A DNA stretch of 6,767 nt from an uncultured Actinomycetes bacterium (GTDB lineage: Bacteria; Actinomycetota; Acidimicrobiia; Acidimicrobiales; RAAP-2): assembly GCA_903826715.1 (NCBI GenBank), contig CAIKFN010000061.1, positions 1-6,767 of the forward strand, read 5' to 3'. Position numbers and translations under genes: made by a program. Under the pieces are notes generated by a model. The model saw only the letters and a program-made list of their open reading frames with translations, was not told the DNA's origin and ran no database searches. Shown piece by piece: positions 1-6,767 of the stretch; the stretch's first letter is position 1; each line of letters begins with the position of its first letter.

Positions 1-22
1 CCCACCTTAAATGCCTAAAATC

Positions 23-39
23 CCGACCATTTCAGTCGG
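23..39 (-). terminator. Weak hairpin after the CitE-like gene
   Basis: A 5-bp perfect stem (CCGAC / GTCGG) with a 7-nt loop lies 9 nt past the stop of the lyase gene. On the minus strand it is followed by GATTTTAGG, a short interrupted T-tract. This resembles a weak intrinsic terminator, but the stem is short enough to occur by chance. The remaining bases 1-22 hold nothing I can assign. Confidence 0.3.
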
Positions 40-47
40 TATTCAGA

Positions 48-989
48 TTATTTAGGGCTGCGCTTCATTCCTGAACGCTCACCACGAGTAACAAATGACT
101 GGGCGATCTTGGCTGATGCTTCATCAATCATCTCGTCACCCATCATGAGTGCGCCAGTTCCGTCTTGCTCGGTCGCAACCTTGTAGATGTCGAGGATGTC
201 AAATGACTTGTCGAACATGTCTTGGCTTGGTGAGTAGACCTCATTGAGCACAAGGGCTTGATCTGGTGTTAAAGCCCATTTCCCGTCGTAGCCATAAGAC
301 GCACTAACTCCTGCGGCGAGACGAAGTGCATCAAGGTCACGAACCTTAAGAAAAGGACCGTCAATGACGTGAAGTCCATTGGCACGTCCTGCCATCAGAA
401 TCTTGGCGAACACGTAGCTGAATGGATTCGAAGGCTGTGCGGTGTGAATTGTTTCGTCAATGGTGGTGACGGGCATGCCAATTGAGGCGGCGAAGTCTGC
501 TGGGCCAAAGACAATGGATTCAATGCGAGGTGAAGCTGCGCAGATCTCTTCAACATTGATTAGCCCCTGGGCGGTTTCAATCTGGCATTCAAGTCCAATG
601 TGGCCTACTGGAAGTCCTGAGTTCTTTTCAACCTGCGTAAGTAGCAAGTCCATAGCAACCACTTCTGCTGCGGACTGGACCTTAGGCATCATGATTTCGT
701 CAAGTCGTGTTCCAGCGTTGCCTACTACTTCAATAACGTCTCCGTAAGTCCACACTGTGTCCCAAGCATTCACGCGAACACAGAGAACTCGATCGTCCCA
801 GTCGAGTGTTCGAATTGCGTTAACAACCTTTGCGCGTGCAGCAACTTTTTCGTTAGGAGCTACTGCATCCTCGAGGTCAAGGAATGAAAAATCGGCTTTG
901 GCCGTCGGTGCCTTGGCCAGAAACCGGTCCGAAGATCCAGGTGTTGAGAGGCAACTACGACGTGGAAGATGTTTTGAGCGCTGTGACAT
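48..989 (-). CDS. HpcH/HpaI aldolase / CitE-family CoA ester lyase (malyl-CoA lyase-like)
   Basis: Cytoplasmic TIM-barrel lyase of 313 aa, close to the usual length of CitE and malyl-CoA lyase proteins. Family members cleave or form 3-hydroxy-acyl-CoA esters such as (S)-malyl-CoA, beta-methylmalyl-CoA or citramalyl-CoA, using Mg2+. Visible motifs are the N-terminal LSTPGSS (14-20), LDLEDAV (37-43), RVN (72-74), MMPKV (100-104), QIETAQG (136-142) with the expected metal ligand Glu138, and FGPADF (161-166) with Asp165. The C-terminal half has HVIDGP (207-212) and GYDGKWALTPDQ (233-244). Many relatives have His-Pro in that last segment, while here Thr241 precedes the Pro. The ATG at 989 has no Shine-Dalgarno sequence but has a TAGGCT box 7 nt upstream, supporting this start and leaderless translation. 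The gene stands alone and diverges from the NlpC/P60 gene. The substrate cannot be decided from sequence; the family call is firm. Confidence 0.9.
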   Translation of the reverse strand: MSQRSKHLPRRSCLSTPGSSDRFLAKAPTAKADFSFLDLEDAVAPNEKVAARAKVVNAIRTLDWDDRVLCVRVNAWDTVWTYGDVIEVVGNAGTRLDEIMMPKVQSAAEVVAMDLLLTQVEKNSGLPVGHIGLECQIETAQGLINVEEICAASPRIESIVFGPADFAASIGMPVTTIDETIHTAQPSNPFSYVFAKILMAGRANGLHVIDGPFLKVRDLDALRLAAGVSASYGYDGKWALTPDQALVLNEVYSPSQDMFDKSFDILDIYKVATEQDGTGALMMGDEMIDEASAKIAQSFVTRGERSGMKRSPK

Positions 990-996
990 AGGAACG

Positions 997-1002
997 AGCC
1001 TA
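997..1002 (-). promoter_or_regulatory. Candidate -10 box of the CitE-like gene (leaderless)
   Basis: On the minus strand TAGGCT fits the actinobacterial -10 pattern TANNNT and ends exactly 7 nt before the ATG at 989. That would place transcription start at or beside the start codon. No Shine-Dalgarno sequence is present, which agrees with a leaderless mRNA. No convincing -35 hexamer is seen at 16-18 nt spacing. Confidence 0.42.
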
Positions 1003-1041
1003 TTCTGTGCAGAAATTAGGCAGACACTTGGGAACTCTTCA

Positions 1042-1051
1042 CAAATATTTG
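1042..1051. repeat. Short AT-rich palindrome in the divergent intergenic region
   Basis: CAAATATTTG is a perfect 10-bp palindrome near the middle of the 151-bp region between the two divergent genes. It lies upstream of both candidate -10 boxes and could be an operator, but an AT-rich palindrome this short may be chance. Nothing else recognisable is in 990-1140 apart from the two -10 boxes. Confidence 0.2.
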
Positions 1052-1127
1052 GAAAATAGACACCCTTTGACCAGGTTTTTTAGAACATTCACAGGCTTGC
1101 GACGTCCCAAAGTTGCTCCGGGCAAAC

Positions 1128-1133
1128 TAGCCT
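1128..1133 (+). promoter_or_regulatory. Candidate -10 box of the NlpC/P60 gene (leaderless)
   Basis: TAGCCT fits TANNNT and ends exactly 7 nt before the ATG at 1141. No purine-rich ribosome binding site precedes the ATG. The arrangement mirrors that of the divergent lyase gene (TAGGCT, 7 nt, ATG). A TTGACC at 1067-1072 is too far away to be its -35 element, so the -35 is unresolved. Confidence 0.42.
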
Positions 1134-1140
1134 TGTTGGT

Positions 1141-2232
1141 ATGACTCGTCGAGCGCTCAGAGCGCCTATCGACGCTACGGCCAACTCCACGACTCAGTGG
1201 TTGCTTACAGCCCTGGCCATTGTGACAGTGTGCACCAGCACCCTGTTAATTTCGCCGCGCCAATCCGGAGCTCAAACACTCAAAGCTGCTCGCGCGCAAG
1301 CTGCCGCACTTTTAAAGCAGATCAACAAGATAAATCAGCAAGTAGAAGTCCTCGGACAGAAGTTTGACTTGGCGCAGTTGAAGTTAAACAAAATCAATCA
1401 CGAGATTGCCAATACTCAGGCAACCGTCAAAAGCATTGAATCAAGAGTTACAAAAGGAAATGCGCAACTTCAATCAGATGCAGTCTTTGCCTATGTCAAT
1501 GCTGGTGCACGCAGCGTCACAAATCCACTGTTCTCATCGGATGCCTCAAAGATTGGTGCAACAAATGTCTACAACCAACTTGCCATGGGAAATGTATCAA
1601 ACACTATCGCTGGACTAAAGAATTACAAGATTCAGCTCACCCAAGAGAGAAGCATTTTGGCGCAAGAGCAGGCCGCAGCAGCTGGCGCAGATGCAGTCGC
1701 TAAAAGTGCATTCAATAAAGCACAAGGCCTTCAAAGAAATTTGAAGGCGACACTCAATCACGTAAAAGGCAACATCGGAAAAATTATTTACCAATTAGAA
1801 GCTGCGCAAGCAGCAGCCGATGGCAAAACACTTTCGAAAGCTAGACCAAACGGAATTCCAGCGCCACCACCAAACACTCTTGGCGGCAGAGCAGTTCGCG
1901 CAGCGGAAACATTTATTGGTGTTTGGTACTCATGGGGAGGAGCGAGTCACCGCGGTGTTGACTGCTCTGGACTCACCATGCTGGCGTACGCCGCCGTTGG
2001 AATTTCCCTACCCCACTACTCCGGTAGTCAGTGGAATGACACCGTTCGTGTACCGCTTTATAACATTCAGCCCGGCGATCTTTTGTTCTATGGGTGGCAC
2101 GGTGACGAGCACGTTTCTATGTACGTAGGCGGAGGAAGAATGATTGAAGCAGAACATTCTGGCACTCGTGTTCACATTGTGGGTGTTCGCCTTGGGTACG
2201 GCTTTGCGGGTGTTGGAAGAGTTCGCGCTTAA
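1141..2232 (+). CDS. Secreted NlpC/P60 peptidoglycan endopeptidase with coiled-coil N-terminus
   Basis: A 363-aa predicted exported cell-wall hydrolase. An N-terminal signal peptide is visible: basic residues near the start, a hydrophobic stretch at about 20-38 and a likely cleavage near Ser42-Gly-Ala-Gln45. Residues about 47-110 and 155-230 are Ala/Gln/Lys-rich with heptad character, as in the coiled-coil domains of RipA- and CwlO-type hydrolases. A Pro-rich linker (240-245) leads to the NlpC/P60 domain at about 250-363. In it the catalytic Cys275 sits in VDCSG, the His324 in EHVSMYVGGG, and Glu336 in MIEA is at the same +12 spacing from the His as the third triad residue of mycobacterial RipA. 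Family enzymes cut D-Glu-to-diamino-acid bonds in stem peptides during cell division and wall turnover. The next gene begins 3 nt after the stop, so the two are likely co-transcribed. Start choice rests on the signal peptide and the upstream -10 box. Confidence 0.93.
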   Translation: MTRRALRAPIDATANSTTQWLLTALAIVTVCTSTLLISPRQSGAQTLKAARAQAAALLKQINKINQQVEVLGQKFDLAQLKLNKINHEIANTQATVKSIESRVTKGNAQLQSDAVFAYVNAGARSVTNPLFSSDASKIGATNVYNQLAMGNVSNTIAGLKNYKIQLTQERSILAQEQAAAAGADAVAKSAFNKAQGLQRNLKATLNHVKGNIGKIIYQLEAAQAAADGKTLSKARPNGIPAPPPNTLGGRAVRAAETFIGVWYSWGGASHRGVDCSGLTMLAYAAVGISLPHYSGSQWNDTVRVPLYNIQPGDLLFYGWHGDEHVSMYVGGGRMIEAEHSGTRVHIVGVRLGYGFAGVGRVRA

Positions 2233-2235
2233 AAA

Positions 2236-2991
2236 GTGTCAGCCTTCCCCACTTCGTTTCACATAGGACCTCTCGTATTTCACATTTACGGTTTTGGGCT
2301 AGCGATTGCAGCGTACATTGCGTACATTTATGCTGAAAAACGAATATCAAAAGCGCAAATTAATTCATCACACTTTGCATCGTTCGCTAGTTGGCTAATC
2401 GTAAGTGGGCTTGTTGGAGCTCGTCTCGCAAACATTGCTACTAATTGGTCTTATTACTCTGGCCACATTGTGCGCTGTTTCGCAATTTGGCAAGGAGGGC
2501 TTTCAAGCTTTGGTGGAATCGCATTAGCAATTCCTATTGGGATAGTACTCAAACGTAAATACTGGCCTGAAGTTTCACTCGCTACATTCTCAGATGCACT
2601 TATTCCTGCACTCATTGCTGGTTGGGCACTCGGTCGAGTTCTCGGTCCACAGTTCATGGTTGCAGGTGGTGGACACATAACGAATCAATGGTTTGGGATT
2701 CATTATTCTGGACAGATAGGTAAGCGCGTTCCTGTGCCACTTATTCAAGGTACAGAAGACGCACTGCTGTGGTTGGCATTGATCACTGAATCAAAGTTTG
2801 TAAAACGTCCAGGAGTTATAACTGGAACTGGTCTAATCATCTGGGGAATTGTTCGCGCAATAGACGAGAAAATGCTCTTGGGTCAGCAATCGCACAGCGG
2901 ATCACTTGGGGTTCAGATTGCAGGGCTTGTTCTGAGCGCTGCGGGCCTTGTTATTCTTTTCAGTTCACTACGTACTGAAAAGAATAACTAG
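2236..2991 (+). CDS. Divergent prolipoprotein diacylglyceryl transferase (Lgt) family membrane protein
   Basis: A 251-aa polytopic membrane protein with about seven hydrophobic segments (roughly 12-33, 48-66, 86-105, 118-137, 172-186, 194-208, 224-243). Lgt transfers diacylglycerol from phosphatidylglycerol to the lipobox Cys of prolipoproteins. Family signs are the opening FHIGPLVFHIYGFGLAIA (8-25), AIWQGGLSSFGG (83-94), SDALIPALIAGWALGR (119-134), and R207 and E211 in the position of the C-terminal Arg/Glu pair. The core signature normally read as GRxGNFxNxE is replaced by GRVLGPQFMVAGGG (133-146): Arg134 stays but the Asn and Glu do not. The later HPxxLYE motif reads VPLIQGTED (167-175). 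It may therefore be a paralog with altered activity, or inactive. The GTG start at 2236 is chosen because the family N-terminus begins there. No well-placed Shine-Dalgarno sequence exists, so coupling to the gene 3 nt upstream is likely. It overlaps the convergent gene by 4 bp. Confidence 0.75.
   Translation: MSAFPTSFHIGPLVFHIYGFGLAIAAYIAYIYAEKRISKAQINSSHFASFASWLIVSGLVGARLANIATNWSYYSGHIVRCFAIWQGGLSSFGGIALAIPIGIVLKRKYWPEVSLATFSDALIPALIAGWALGRVLGPQFMVAGGGHITNQWFGIHYSGQIGKRVPVPLIQGTEDALLWLALITESKFVKRPGVITGTGLIIWGIVRAIDEKMLLGQQSHSGSLGVQIAGLVLSAAGLVILFSSLRTEKNN
2311..2328 (+). repeat. Perfect tandem 9-bp repeat inside the Lgt-like gene
   Basis: GCGTACATT occurs twice back to back and encodes Ala-Tyr-Ile twice (residues 26-31) in the first membrane segment. 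It is in frame, so gain or loss of a copy would change the helix by three residues. Probably a small duplication of no special role. Confidence 0.5.
2950..2988. terminator. Perfect 15-bp inverted repeat at the convergent gene ends
   Basis: GTTATTCTTTTCAGT (2950-2964) and its exact complement ACTGAAAAGAATAAC (2974-2988) flank a 9-nt loop. The repeat covers codons 239 to 251 of the Lgt-like gene and ends on the first base of the CTAG that holds both stop codons. It is the strongest dyad I found in the window. On the plus strand the T-rich stretch TTCTTTTTCTTCT (3001-3013) follows about 12 nt later. On the minus strand no T-tract follows. A bidirectional terminator or 3'-end-protecting hairpin is the natural reading, though the stem is AT-rich (4 of 15 pairs are GC). 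The structure is seen; the termination role is inferred. Confidence 0.65.
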
Positions 2992-3548
2992 TTACGCTTC
3001 TTCTTTTTCTTCTGGGCTTCTTTACGAGCTAGACGTTGCTCTTTGATTGCTGGATCAACAACTTTTGGTGTGAAAAATGATGTTACCGCTAGCGAACCTT
3101 CAGGAAGTGGCGCAAGTGCAAAGTCTGAACGCTCTTCGAAAAGCTTCTGGCAGTGTGGGCCAGCTGGGAACTCTTCGCCTATTGCGAATGCCATAAGAGC
3201 AACAACATCATCTGTCGTAGAACCATCAACAAGCAGTTGATCAACCGCAGATTGCATTTGCTCAAAGGTTGGAAGTTCTGCGTTGTCACCAAGCGCTTCA
3301 ATAATTTTTTCCATCGGATCAAGTGCAAGAATCTCCAATATCGCCTTCACTGCTGCAATTGGAGCTGTGGATGCGAACGCTGTTACGTCTCGCTTTTGCT
3401 GCAAATTGCGAAGTGGGACTCCAATTACAGGATTAATTTTTCCAGTCGGTCGAAGATCAAGTGTGTCGACAACGTCAAGCACATTCTTTGCGTTAATTTT
3501 TAAAAGACCACGACGAACATAGTCTGCCGATGAATTAGAAATAGTCAC
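2988..3548 (-). CDS. Uncharacterised 186-aa protein with lysine-rich C-terminal tail
   Basis: I do not recognise a family. The protein has no signal peptide or membrane segment and appears soluble. It contains Ala/Leu/Glu-rich stretches likely to be helical (about 62-108), a less regular middle with GEEFPAGPHCQKLF (124-137), the segment LAPLPEGSLAVTSFF (145-159), and a strongly basic end (169-186) finishing in KKKKKKRN. Such a tail could contact nucleic acid or acidic surfaces, but this is a guess. The GTG start at 3548 lies 4 nt after the acyl-CoA dehydrogenase stop, with only a weak AAGTAG upstream, so translation probably depends on coupling. It is the last gene of the minus-strand block. 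Its stop codon overlaps that of the convergent Lgt-like gene. The ORF is supported by its codon-consistent length and tight operon position; function is open. Confidence 0.8.
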   Translation of the reverse strand: MTISNSSADYVRRGLLKINAKNVLDVVDTLDLRPTGKINPVIGVPLRNLQQKRDVTAFASTAPIAAVKAILEILALDPMEKIIEALGDNAELPTFEQMQSAVDQLLVDGSTTDDVVALMAFAIGEEFPAGPHCQKLFEERSDFALAPLPEGSLAVTSFFTPKVVDPAIKEQRLARKEAQKKKKKRN

Positions 3549-3552
3549 GTAT

Positions 3553-4698
3553 CTACTTAAGCAGGTGCTTAGCTACAACAATGCGCTGAATTTGATTTGT
3601 TCCTTCGTAGATCTGTGTGATCTTGGCGTCACGCATAAAGCGTTCTACTGGGAACTCTTTAGTGAATCCGTAACCACCAAGCAGCTGTACTGCATCAGTT
3701 GCAACGCTCATTGCCGTATCTGACGCAAATGACTTCGCTGCAGCACCTAGGTAACTGAGATTCTTGTCAGGGTCCCCTGCATCAATTGCGGCGCAAGCCG
3801 TGTACACCATGGCACGTGCTGCTTCAGTTCGAATTGCCATGTCCGCAAGCATCCAGCGAAGTCCCTGAAAGTCAGCAATGGTGCCACCGAAAGCTTTGCG
3901 ACCCTTCATGTAATTCCCGGCGTAATCAATTGCTGCTTGGGCAATTCCTACCGCTTGGGCACCAATCGTTGGGCGTGAACGGTCAAGAGTGTGCATACCA
4001 ATTGTGAATCCCTGGCCAATGTCTCCAACTCGATGTGAATCAGGAACTCGCACATCTTTAAAAATGACTTCGCTTGTGGGAGAACCACGAAGTCCCATCT
4101 TGTCTTCGTGTTTGCCAAAAGAAACTCCTGGCCAGTCTTTTTCAACTAGAAAACATGTAATGCCCCGACCTTTTGCCTCAGGATCAGTTGATGCAAACAC
4201 CGTGTACGTATCAGAGACCCCTGCATTGGTAATCCAGTACTTCGAACCATTAATGATCCAGTCATCTCCATCTTTCACCGCGCGAGTTCTCATTGAGGCA
4301 ACGTCTGAACCCGCATCAGCTTCAGAAAGGCAGTACGAAGCCTGAATCTCCCCTGTTGCAATTCGAGGCAAATACTGGTGCTTGATTTCTTCAGAAGCAA
4401 AGTTCATGATCGGCAGCATGCCCAACTTGGAAATCAGAATTGTTACACCAGTTGACGCACAACCACGTGAGATTTCTTCAGCCATGATTGCTTGGGTGAC
4501 CATGTCAGCACCTGCACCTCCGTATTCAACTGGAATCTGAAGTGAAGGAAGCTCTATTTTTACGCATGCGTCATAACTCTTCTGTGGGTAAGCCTGTTCG
4601 CGGTCGTAGTGCTCCGCATTTGGTGCGATTTGTTCATCTACAAATCCACGCATCATGTTACGAAAAGCGCGTTGTTCTTCATTGAGAGAGAAACTCAT
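3553..4698 (-). CDS. Acyl-CoA dehydrogenase (short/branched-chain type)
   Basis: A complete 381-aa FAD flavoprotein of the usual length. It oxidises acyl-CoA to trans-2-enoyl-CoA and passes electrons to electron-transferring flavoprotein. The three family regions are present: the alpha-helical N-domain (1-120); the beta-domain with the FAD/substrate signature YCLSEADAGSD (122-132) and YWITNAG (154-160); and the C-domain with LLGGYGFTKEFPVERFMRD (339-357) and YEGTNQIQ (364-371). The catalytic base is Glu365, in the position used by short- and medium-chain enzymes rather than the alternative site of isovaleryl-CoA dehydrogenase. A good ribosome site (AAGGA, 5 nt before the ATG) supports the start. 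The gene lies 12 nt after the 150-aa gene and 4 nt before the 186-aa gene in the leuB-ilvE block, which suggests a branched-chain acyl-CoA substrate. Sequence alone cannot separate butyryl-, isobutyryl- and 2-methylbutyryl-CoA. Confidence 0.95.
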   Translation of the reverse strand: MSFSLNEEQRAFRNMMRGFVDEQIAPNAEHYDREQAYPQKSYDACVKIELPSLQIPVEYGGAGADMVTQAIMAEEISRGCASTGVTILISKLGMLPIMNFASEEIKHQYLPRIATGEIQASYCLSEADAGSDVASMRTRAVKDGDDWIINGSKYWITNAGVSDTYTVFASTDPEAKGRGITCFLVEKDWPGVSFGKHEDKMGLRGSPTSEVIFKDVRVPDSHRVGDIGQGFTIGMHTLDRSRPTIGAQAVGIAQAAIDYAGNYMKGRKAFGGTIADFQGLRWMLADMAIRTEAARAMVYTACAAIDAGDPDKNLSYLGAAAKSFASDTAMSVATDAVQLLGGYGFTKEFPVERFMRDAKITQIYEGTNQIQRIVVAKHLLK

Positions 4699-4702
4699 TT
4701 TT

Positions 4703-4708
4703 ATCCTT
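4703..4708 (-). promoter_or_regulatory. Ribosome binding site of the acyl-CoA dehydrogenase
   Basis: AAGGAT on the minus strand lies 4 nt before the ATG at 4698, one of only two clear Shine-Dalgarno sequences in the window. It sits in the 12-nt gap between the upstream stop codon and this start, and fixes the start choice. Confidence 0.7.
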
Positions 4709-4710
4709 AA

Positions 4711-5163
4711 CTAGGGCGTTACTAATTGTGAATTTGTTACAGAATCAACAAACGCACGCTGCTTAACGTAAGAATGACCGAGTCCTGTAAATGCTTCTGC
4801 CTGCGATCGTGCAATCACTGGAGTTGAACGAAGCTCAAAGATGTCAAGAGCCACATGAACATCAACAAGTGTTGGCCCCCTGCCAATAAGACTTGCCCGC
4901 TTTGCAGCAATAAGTGCGATGCCGCATTCAACATCGTGTGCATCGTCGTGATTCTCGAAGTGCAACTTTGCGCATTCATTCTTCGCAATCGTTAGTGCAA
5001 AGCCTTCACCTGGAGCATGTGTGCCCTGACCTTTATCAGAACCAAGAGTGGCGTGGCGCTGCATGCCAGCTTTTTGGGGGCGGCCAATTTCAGGAATTGA
5101 TGTTTCTGCTGTTAGTCGAACTTCTCCGCCAGCGGGAACTGGTGAAAATGAAGGTTGAGCCAT
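4711..5163 (-). CDS. Conserved-looking 150-aa protein of unknown function
   Basis: I cannot assign a named domain. The protein is soluble, without signal peptide or membrane segment. The N-terminus is Pro/Gly-rich and probably extended (1-30, with SIPEIGRPQKAG at 22-33). The middle is GTHAPGEGFALTIAKNE (47-63), followed by an acidic/His segment LHFENHDDAHDVE (67-79) and IALIAAKRASLIGRGPTLVDVHVALDIF (82-109), which looks like a helix, a glycine turn and a second helix. The C-part has GLGHSYVKQRAFVDSV (127-142). My impression is that similar proteins occur in other actinobacteria, but I cannot verify this here. The ATG at 5163 is the only possible upstream start, since an in-frame TAA lies 9 nt before it. 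There is no Shine-Dalgarno sequence; a TAACCT box lies 6 nt upstream. It sits between ilvE (42 nt) and the acyl-CoA dehydrogenase gene (12 nt), so a link to branched-chain metabolism is possible but unproven. Confidence 0.82.
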   Translation of the reverse strand: MAQPSFSPVPAGGEVRLTAETSIPEIGRPQKAGMQRHATLGSDKGQGTHAPGEGFALTIAKNECAKLHFENHDDAHDVECGIALIAAKRASLIGRGPTLVDVHVALDIFELRSTPVIARSQAEAFTGLGHSYVKQRAFVDSVTNSQLVTP

Positions 5164-5169
5164 TTCACT

Positions 5170-5175
5170 AGGTTA
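5170..5175 (-). promoter_or_regulatory. Possible internal -10 box before the 150-aa gene
   Basis: On the minus strand TAACCT matches TANNNT and ends 6 nt before the ATG at 5163, which lacks a ribosome site. This could be an internal leaderless promoter inside the leuB-ilvE block. The hexamer 17 nt upstream, TGCCAA, is a poor -35 match, so the call is tentative. Confidence 0.28.
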
Positions 5176-5183
5176 GAGCGTTC

Positions 5184-5198
5184 TGCCAACCATTGGCA
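5184..5198. repeat. Inverted repeat TGCCAA-N3-TTGGCA between ilvE and the 150-aa gene
   Basis: A perfect 6-bp dyad with a 3-nt centre (TGCCAACCATTGGCA) fills part of the 42-nt gap after ilvE. On the minus strand no T-tract follows, so it is not a standard terminator. It could be an operator for a dimeric regulator overlapping the possible internal promoter, or an intercistronic hairpin affecting mRNA processing. Confidence 0.4.
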
Positions 5199-5203
5199 CA
5201 CAG

Positions 5204-5222
5204 GGCTAGACCCGGGTCAGCC
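5204..5222. repeat. GC-rich dyad spanning the ilvE stop codon
   Basis: GGCTAGACCCGGGTCAGCC is a near-perfect palindrome with a single bulged A at 5208 and a perfect 10-bp core GACCCGGGTC (5209-5218). It covers the last codons and the TAG of ilvE. With the dyad at 5184-5198 it would give two consecutive hairpins in the mRNA. A role in partial termination or 3'-end stabilisation is possible; coding constraint may explain it. Confidence 0.3.
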
Positions 5223-6132
5223 AACTTTCGTACTGGGGTAGCTCGCCTCGCACCGCTGCAAGATAGGTCTTTTGGATGGCCATGGTAATTGGTCCCGGTT
5301 TGCCGTTACCAACTGGGCGGTCATCAACAGACGCAATCGGAACAATTTCGGCAGCGGTTCCAGAAAGGAATGCCTCGTCTGCAAGGTAGAGGTCGTCACG
5401 ACGCATTGATTCAAAAGCCAGCTCGTAACCAAGGTCGCTGGCAATCTTCGAAACGCTGTTGAGTGTGATGCCGCTTAGTGCGCCCGCGCCAGAAGCTGGT
5501 GGTGTGATGATCTTTCCATTTTTTACAATGTACAAGTTTTCTCCGGTGCATTCAGAAATTTTTCCATCGGTCCCGAGCATGATTGCTTCATCGTATCCAG
5601 CCTTTACTGCTTCAACCTTTGCGAGACTCGAGTTCACGTACCCTCCAACAGTCTTAGAAGCTGTCGGCATTGAGTTTGGATGGTGGCGTGCCCATGATGA
5701 AATCTTCATGCGAACACCATTTGCTGAGCCGTGGTCACCAAGGTATGCACCCCATGGCCACACCGCGATGATGGTGTTAACCGGTGAATTAAGTGGGAAG
5801 ATTCCCATTTCGCCGTAACCGAGGTAAACGAGAGGACGAAGGTAAATGTTTTCTTTCACGTCGTTTGCCTTAACGGTGTCAACTGCAGCCTTGCAAAGTT
5901 CTTCGACACTGTAGGGAAGATCCATCATCAGGATCTTGCAGCTATCTGCTAAACGAGACATGTGCTCTTCGAGACGGAAGATTGCTGGACCTTTGTCAGT
6001 CATGTAAGCACGAATGCCTTCAAACGCTCCAGTGCCGTAGTGCAGTGTGTGGCTGAGGACGTGAGTCGTGGCCTTTTCCCAGTCAACAAGTTCTCCATCG
6101 AACCAGATCTTCTTTGTTGGTGTAATCGGCAT
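5206..6132 (-). CDS. ilvE: Branched-chain amino acid aminotransferase
   Basis: A complete 308-aa class IV PLP enzyme, practically the length of E. coli IlvE (309 aa). It exchanges the amino group between glutamate and the 2-oxo acids of leucine, isoleucine and valine in the cytoplasm, the last step of synthesis and the first of breakdown. It opens with IWFDGELVDWEKATTHVLSH (9-28) and HYGTGAFEGIRAY (31-43). Arg99 lies in YLRPLVYLGYGEMG. The PLP-binding Lys160 is in MPTASKTVGGY, Glu194 in ISECTGENLY, and GITLNSV (221-227) and LSGTAAEIVPI (256-266) contribute to cofactor and substrate binding. The ATG overlaps the leuB stop by one base (TAATG), and a strong AGGGGAG lies 5 nt upstream, so both coupling and direct initiation are possible. 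leuB-ilvE adjacency is familiar from actinobacteria such as Streptomyces. Confidence 0.97.
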   Translation of the reverse strand: MPITPTKKIWFDGELVDWEKATTHVLSHTLHYGTGAFEGIRAYMTDKGPAIFRLEEHMSRLADSCKILMMDLPYSVEELCKAAVDTVKANDVKENIYLRPLVYLGYGEMGIFPLNSPVNTIIAVWPWGAYLGDHGSANGVRMKISSWARHHPNSMPTASKTVGGYVNSSLAKVEAVKAGYDEAIMLGTDGKISECTGENLYIVKNGKIITPPASGAGALSGITLNSVSKIASDLGYELAFESMRRDDLYLADEAFLSGTAAEIVPIASVDDRPVGNGKPGPITMAIQKTYLAAVRGELPQYESWLTRV

Positions 6133-6767
6133 TACAGCTCCCCTATTAGTTGTTTCGTGATTCCAGATGTTCCTAGTGACGCTACGTCACCCTTAAATGC
6201 TTGCACAACTTGTGTGATTCGCTTTGCCGCGTCATTTTCACCCAAGTGCTCCAGCATAAGAATCGCTGAAGACACTGCGGCGAGTGGATTAGCGAGGTTC
6301 TTACCAGCAATGTCATGAGCAGCTCCATGGACTGGCTCAAAGATTGATGCGCTCTTTTTCGTAGGGTCAAGGTTTGCAGATGCGGCAAAACCAATACCGC
6401 CAGAAACTGCGCCCGCGAGGTCACTCAAGATGTCACCAAAGAGATTGTCAGTCACAATGATTCCGTAACGTGAAGGATCTTCTACCAGGTAAATACACGC
6501 TGCATCTACGTGGTTGTAATCAACTTCGACTTCTGGATACTCAGCGCCAACTTCACGAACTACTCGTGACCAAAGTTCACCAGCGAACGTCAACACGTTG
6601 GTCTTATGAACAAGGGTGAGCTTCTTGCGACTGAGGTTGTTGGCACGCTCAAAGGCGTAGCGAACACATCGCTCGACACCGTGACGAGTATTGACTGATC
6701 CCTGTGTTGCAATTTCAAATGGTGTGCCGTGTCGAAGTACTCCGCCTTCACCCGCATATGGTCCTTC
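6132..6767 (-). CDS. leuB: 3-isopropylmalate dehydrogenase, C-terminal part (5' end outside the window)
   Basis: The reading frame is open from its TAA (6132-6134) to the window edge, giving the last 211 residues. Full enzymes have about 340-350, so roughly 130-140 N-terminal residues are missing. LeuB oxidises and decarboxylates 3-isopropylmalate to 4-methyl-2-oxopentanoate with NAD+, the third enzyme of leucine synthesis. The visible part starts at EGPYAGEGG, the substrate-binding EGxY region. It continues with the catalytic lysine in LTLVHKTNVL (Lys55 of the fragment), an Asp in YNHVDAACIYL (Asp88), and the metal-binding NLFGDILSDLAG with Asp112 and Asp116. It then has the NAD-side EPVHGAAHDIAGKNLANPLAA segment in two parts (144-152, 153-164 approximately). 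The internal GTG at 6596 is not the start, because conserved family sequence continues upstream. It is the first gene of the block seen here; its promoter lies outside. Confidence 0.96.
   Translation of the reverse strand, partial: EGPYAGEGGVLRHGTPFEIATQGSVNTRHGVERCVRYAFERANNLSRKKLTLVHKTNVLTFAGELWSRVVREVGAEYPEVEVDYNHVDAACIYLVEDPSRYGIIVTDNLFGDILSDLAGAVSGGIGFAASANLDPTKKSASIFEPVHGAAHDIAGKNLANPLAAVSSAILMLEHLGENDAAKRITQVVQAFKGDVASLGTSGITKQLIGEL
6138..6144 (-). promoter_or_regulatory. Ribosome binding site of ilvE
   Basis: AGGGGAG on the minus strand ends 5 nt before the ilvE ATG and lies inside the last codons of leuB. It is the strongest Shine-Dalgarno sequence in the window, suggesting ilvE is translated efficiently and not only through coupling to leuB. 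Confidence 0.7.

Overview
The window looks like the chromosome of an actinobacterium of moderate GC (upper forties percent by eye). Three things point there: the leuB-ilvE gene order, an NlpC/P60 hydrolase with an N-terminal coiled coil as in mycobacterial RipA, and SD-less genes with a TANNNT box directly before the ATG, typical of actinobacterial leaderless transcripts. A streamlined aquatic lineage would fit the GC and tight packing, but that is inference. I see no mobile element, phage gene, CRISPR array, tRNA or rRNA.

Layout. (1) 48-989, minus: a CitE/malyl-CoA-lyase-type HpcH/HpaI aldolase, with a weak hairpin after its stop. (2) 990-1140: a divergent intergenic region serving this lyase and the gene to its right; each has a TAGNCT box exactly 7 nt before its ATG. 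(3) 1141-2991, plus: a two-gene unit, a secreted NlpC/P60 peptidoglycan hydrolase followed 3 nt later by a divergent Lgt-family membrane protein. (4) 2988-6767, minus: a compact block transcribed leftward, leuB (5' end outside the window), ilvE, a 150-aa protein of unknown function, an acyl-CoA dehydrogenase and a 186-aa lysine-tailed protein of unknown function. Spacings are a 1-nt overlap, 42 nt, 12 nt and 4 nt.

The plus and minus units collide at 2988-2991, where both stop codons share the tetranucleotide CTAG. A perfect 15-bp inverted repeat lies immediately before it, inside the last codons of the Lgt-like gene, and may end transcription from one or both sides.

Functionally the minus block joins the last steps of leucine/isoleucine/valine synthesis (LeuB, IlvE) to an acyl-CoA dehydrogenase of the type that acts after transamination and oxidative decarboxylation in branched-chain amino acid breakdown. 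The plus unit concerns the cell envelope. No clearly new system is visible. The points most worth a second look are the Lgt-like protein with an altered signature, the terminator-like hairpin inside a coding sequence, the paired leaderless-type promoters, and the two unknown proteins in the branched-chain operon.
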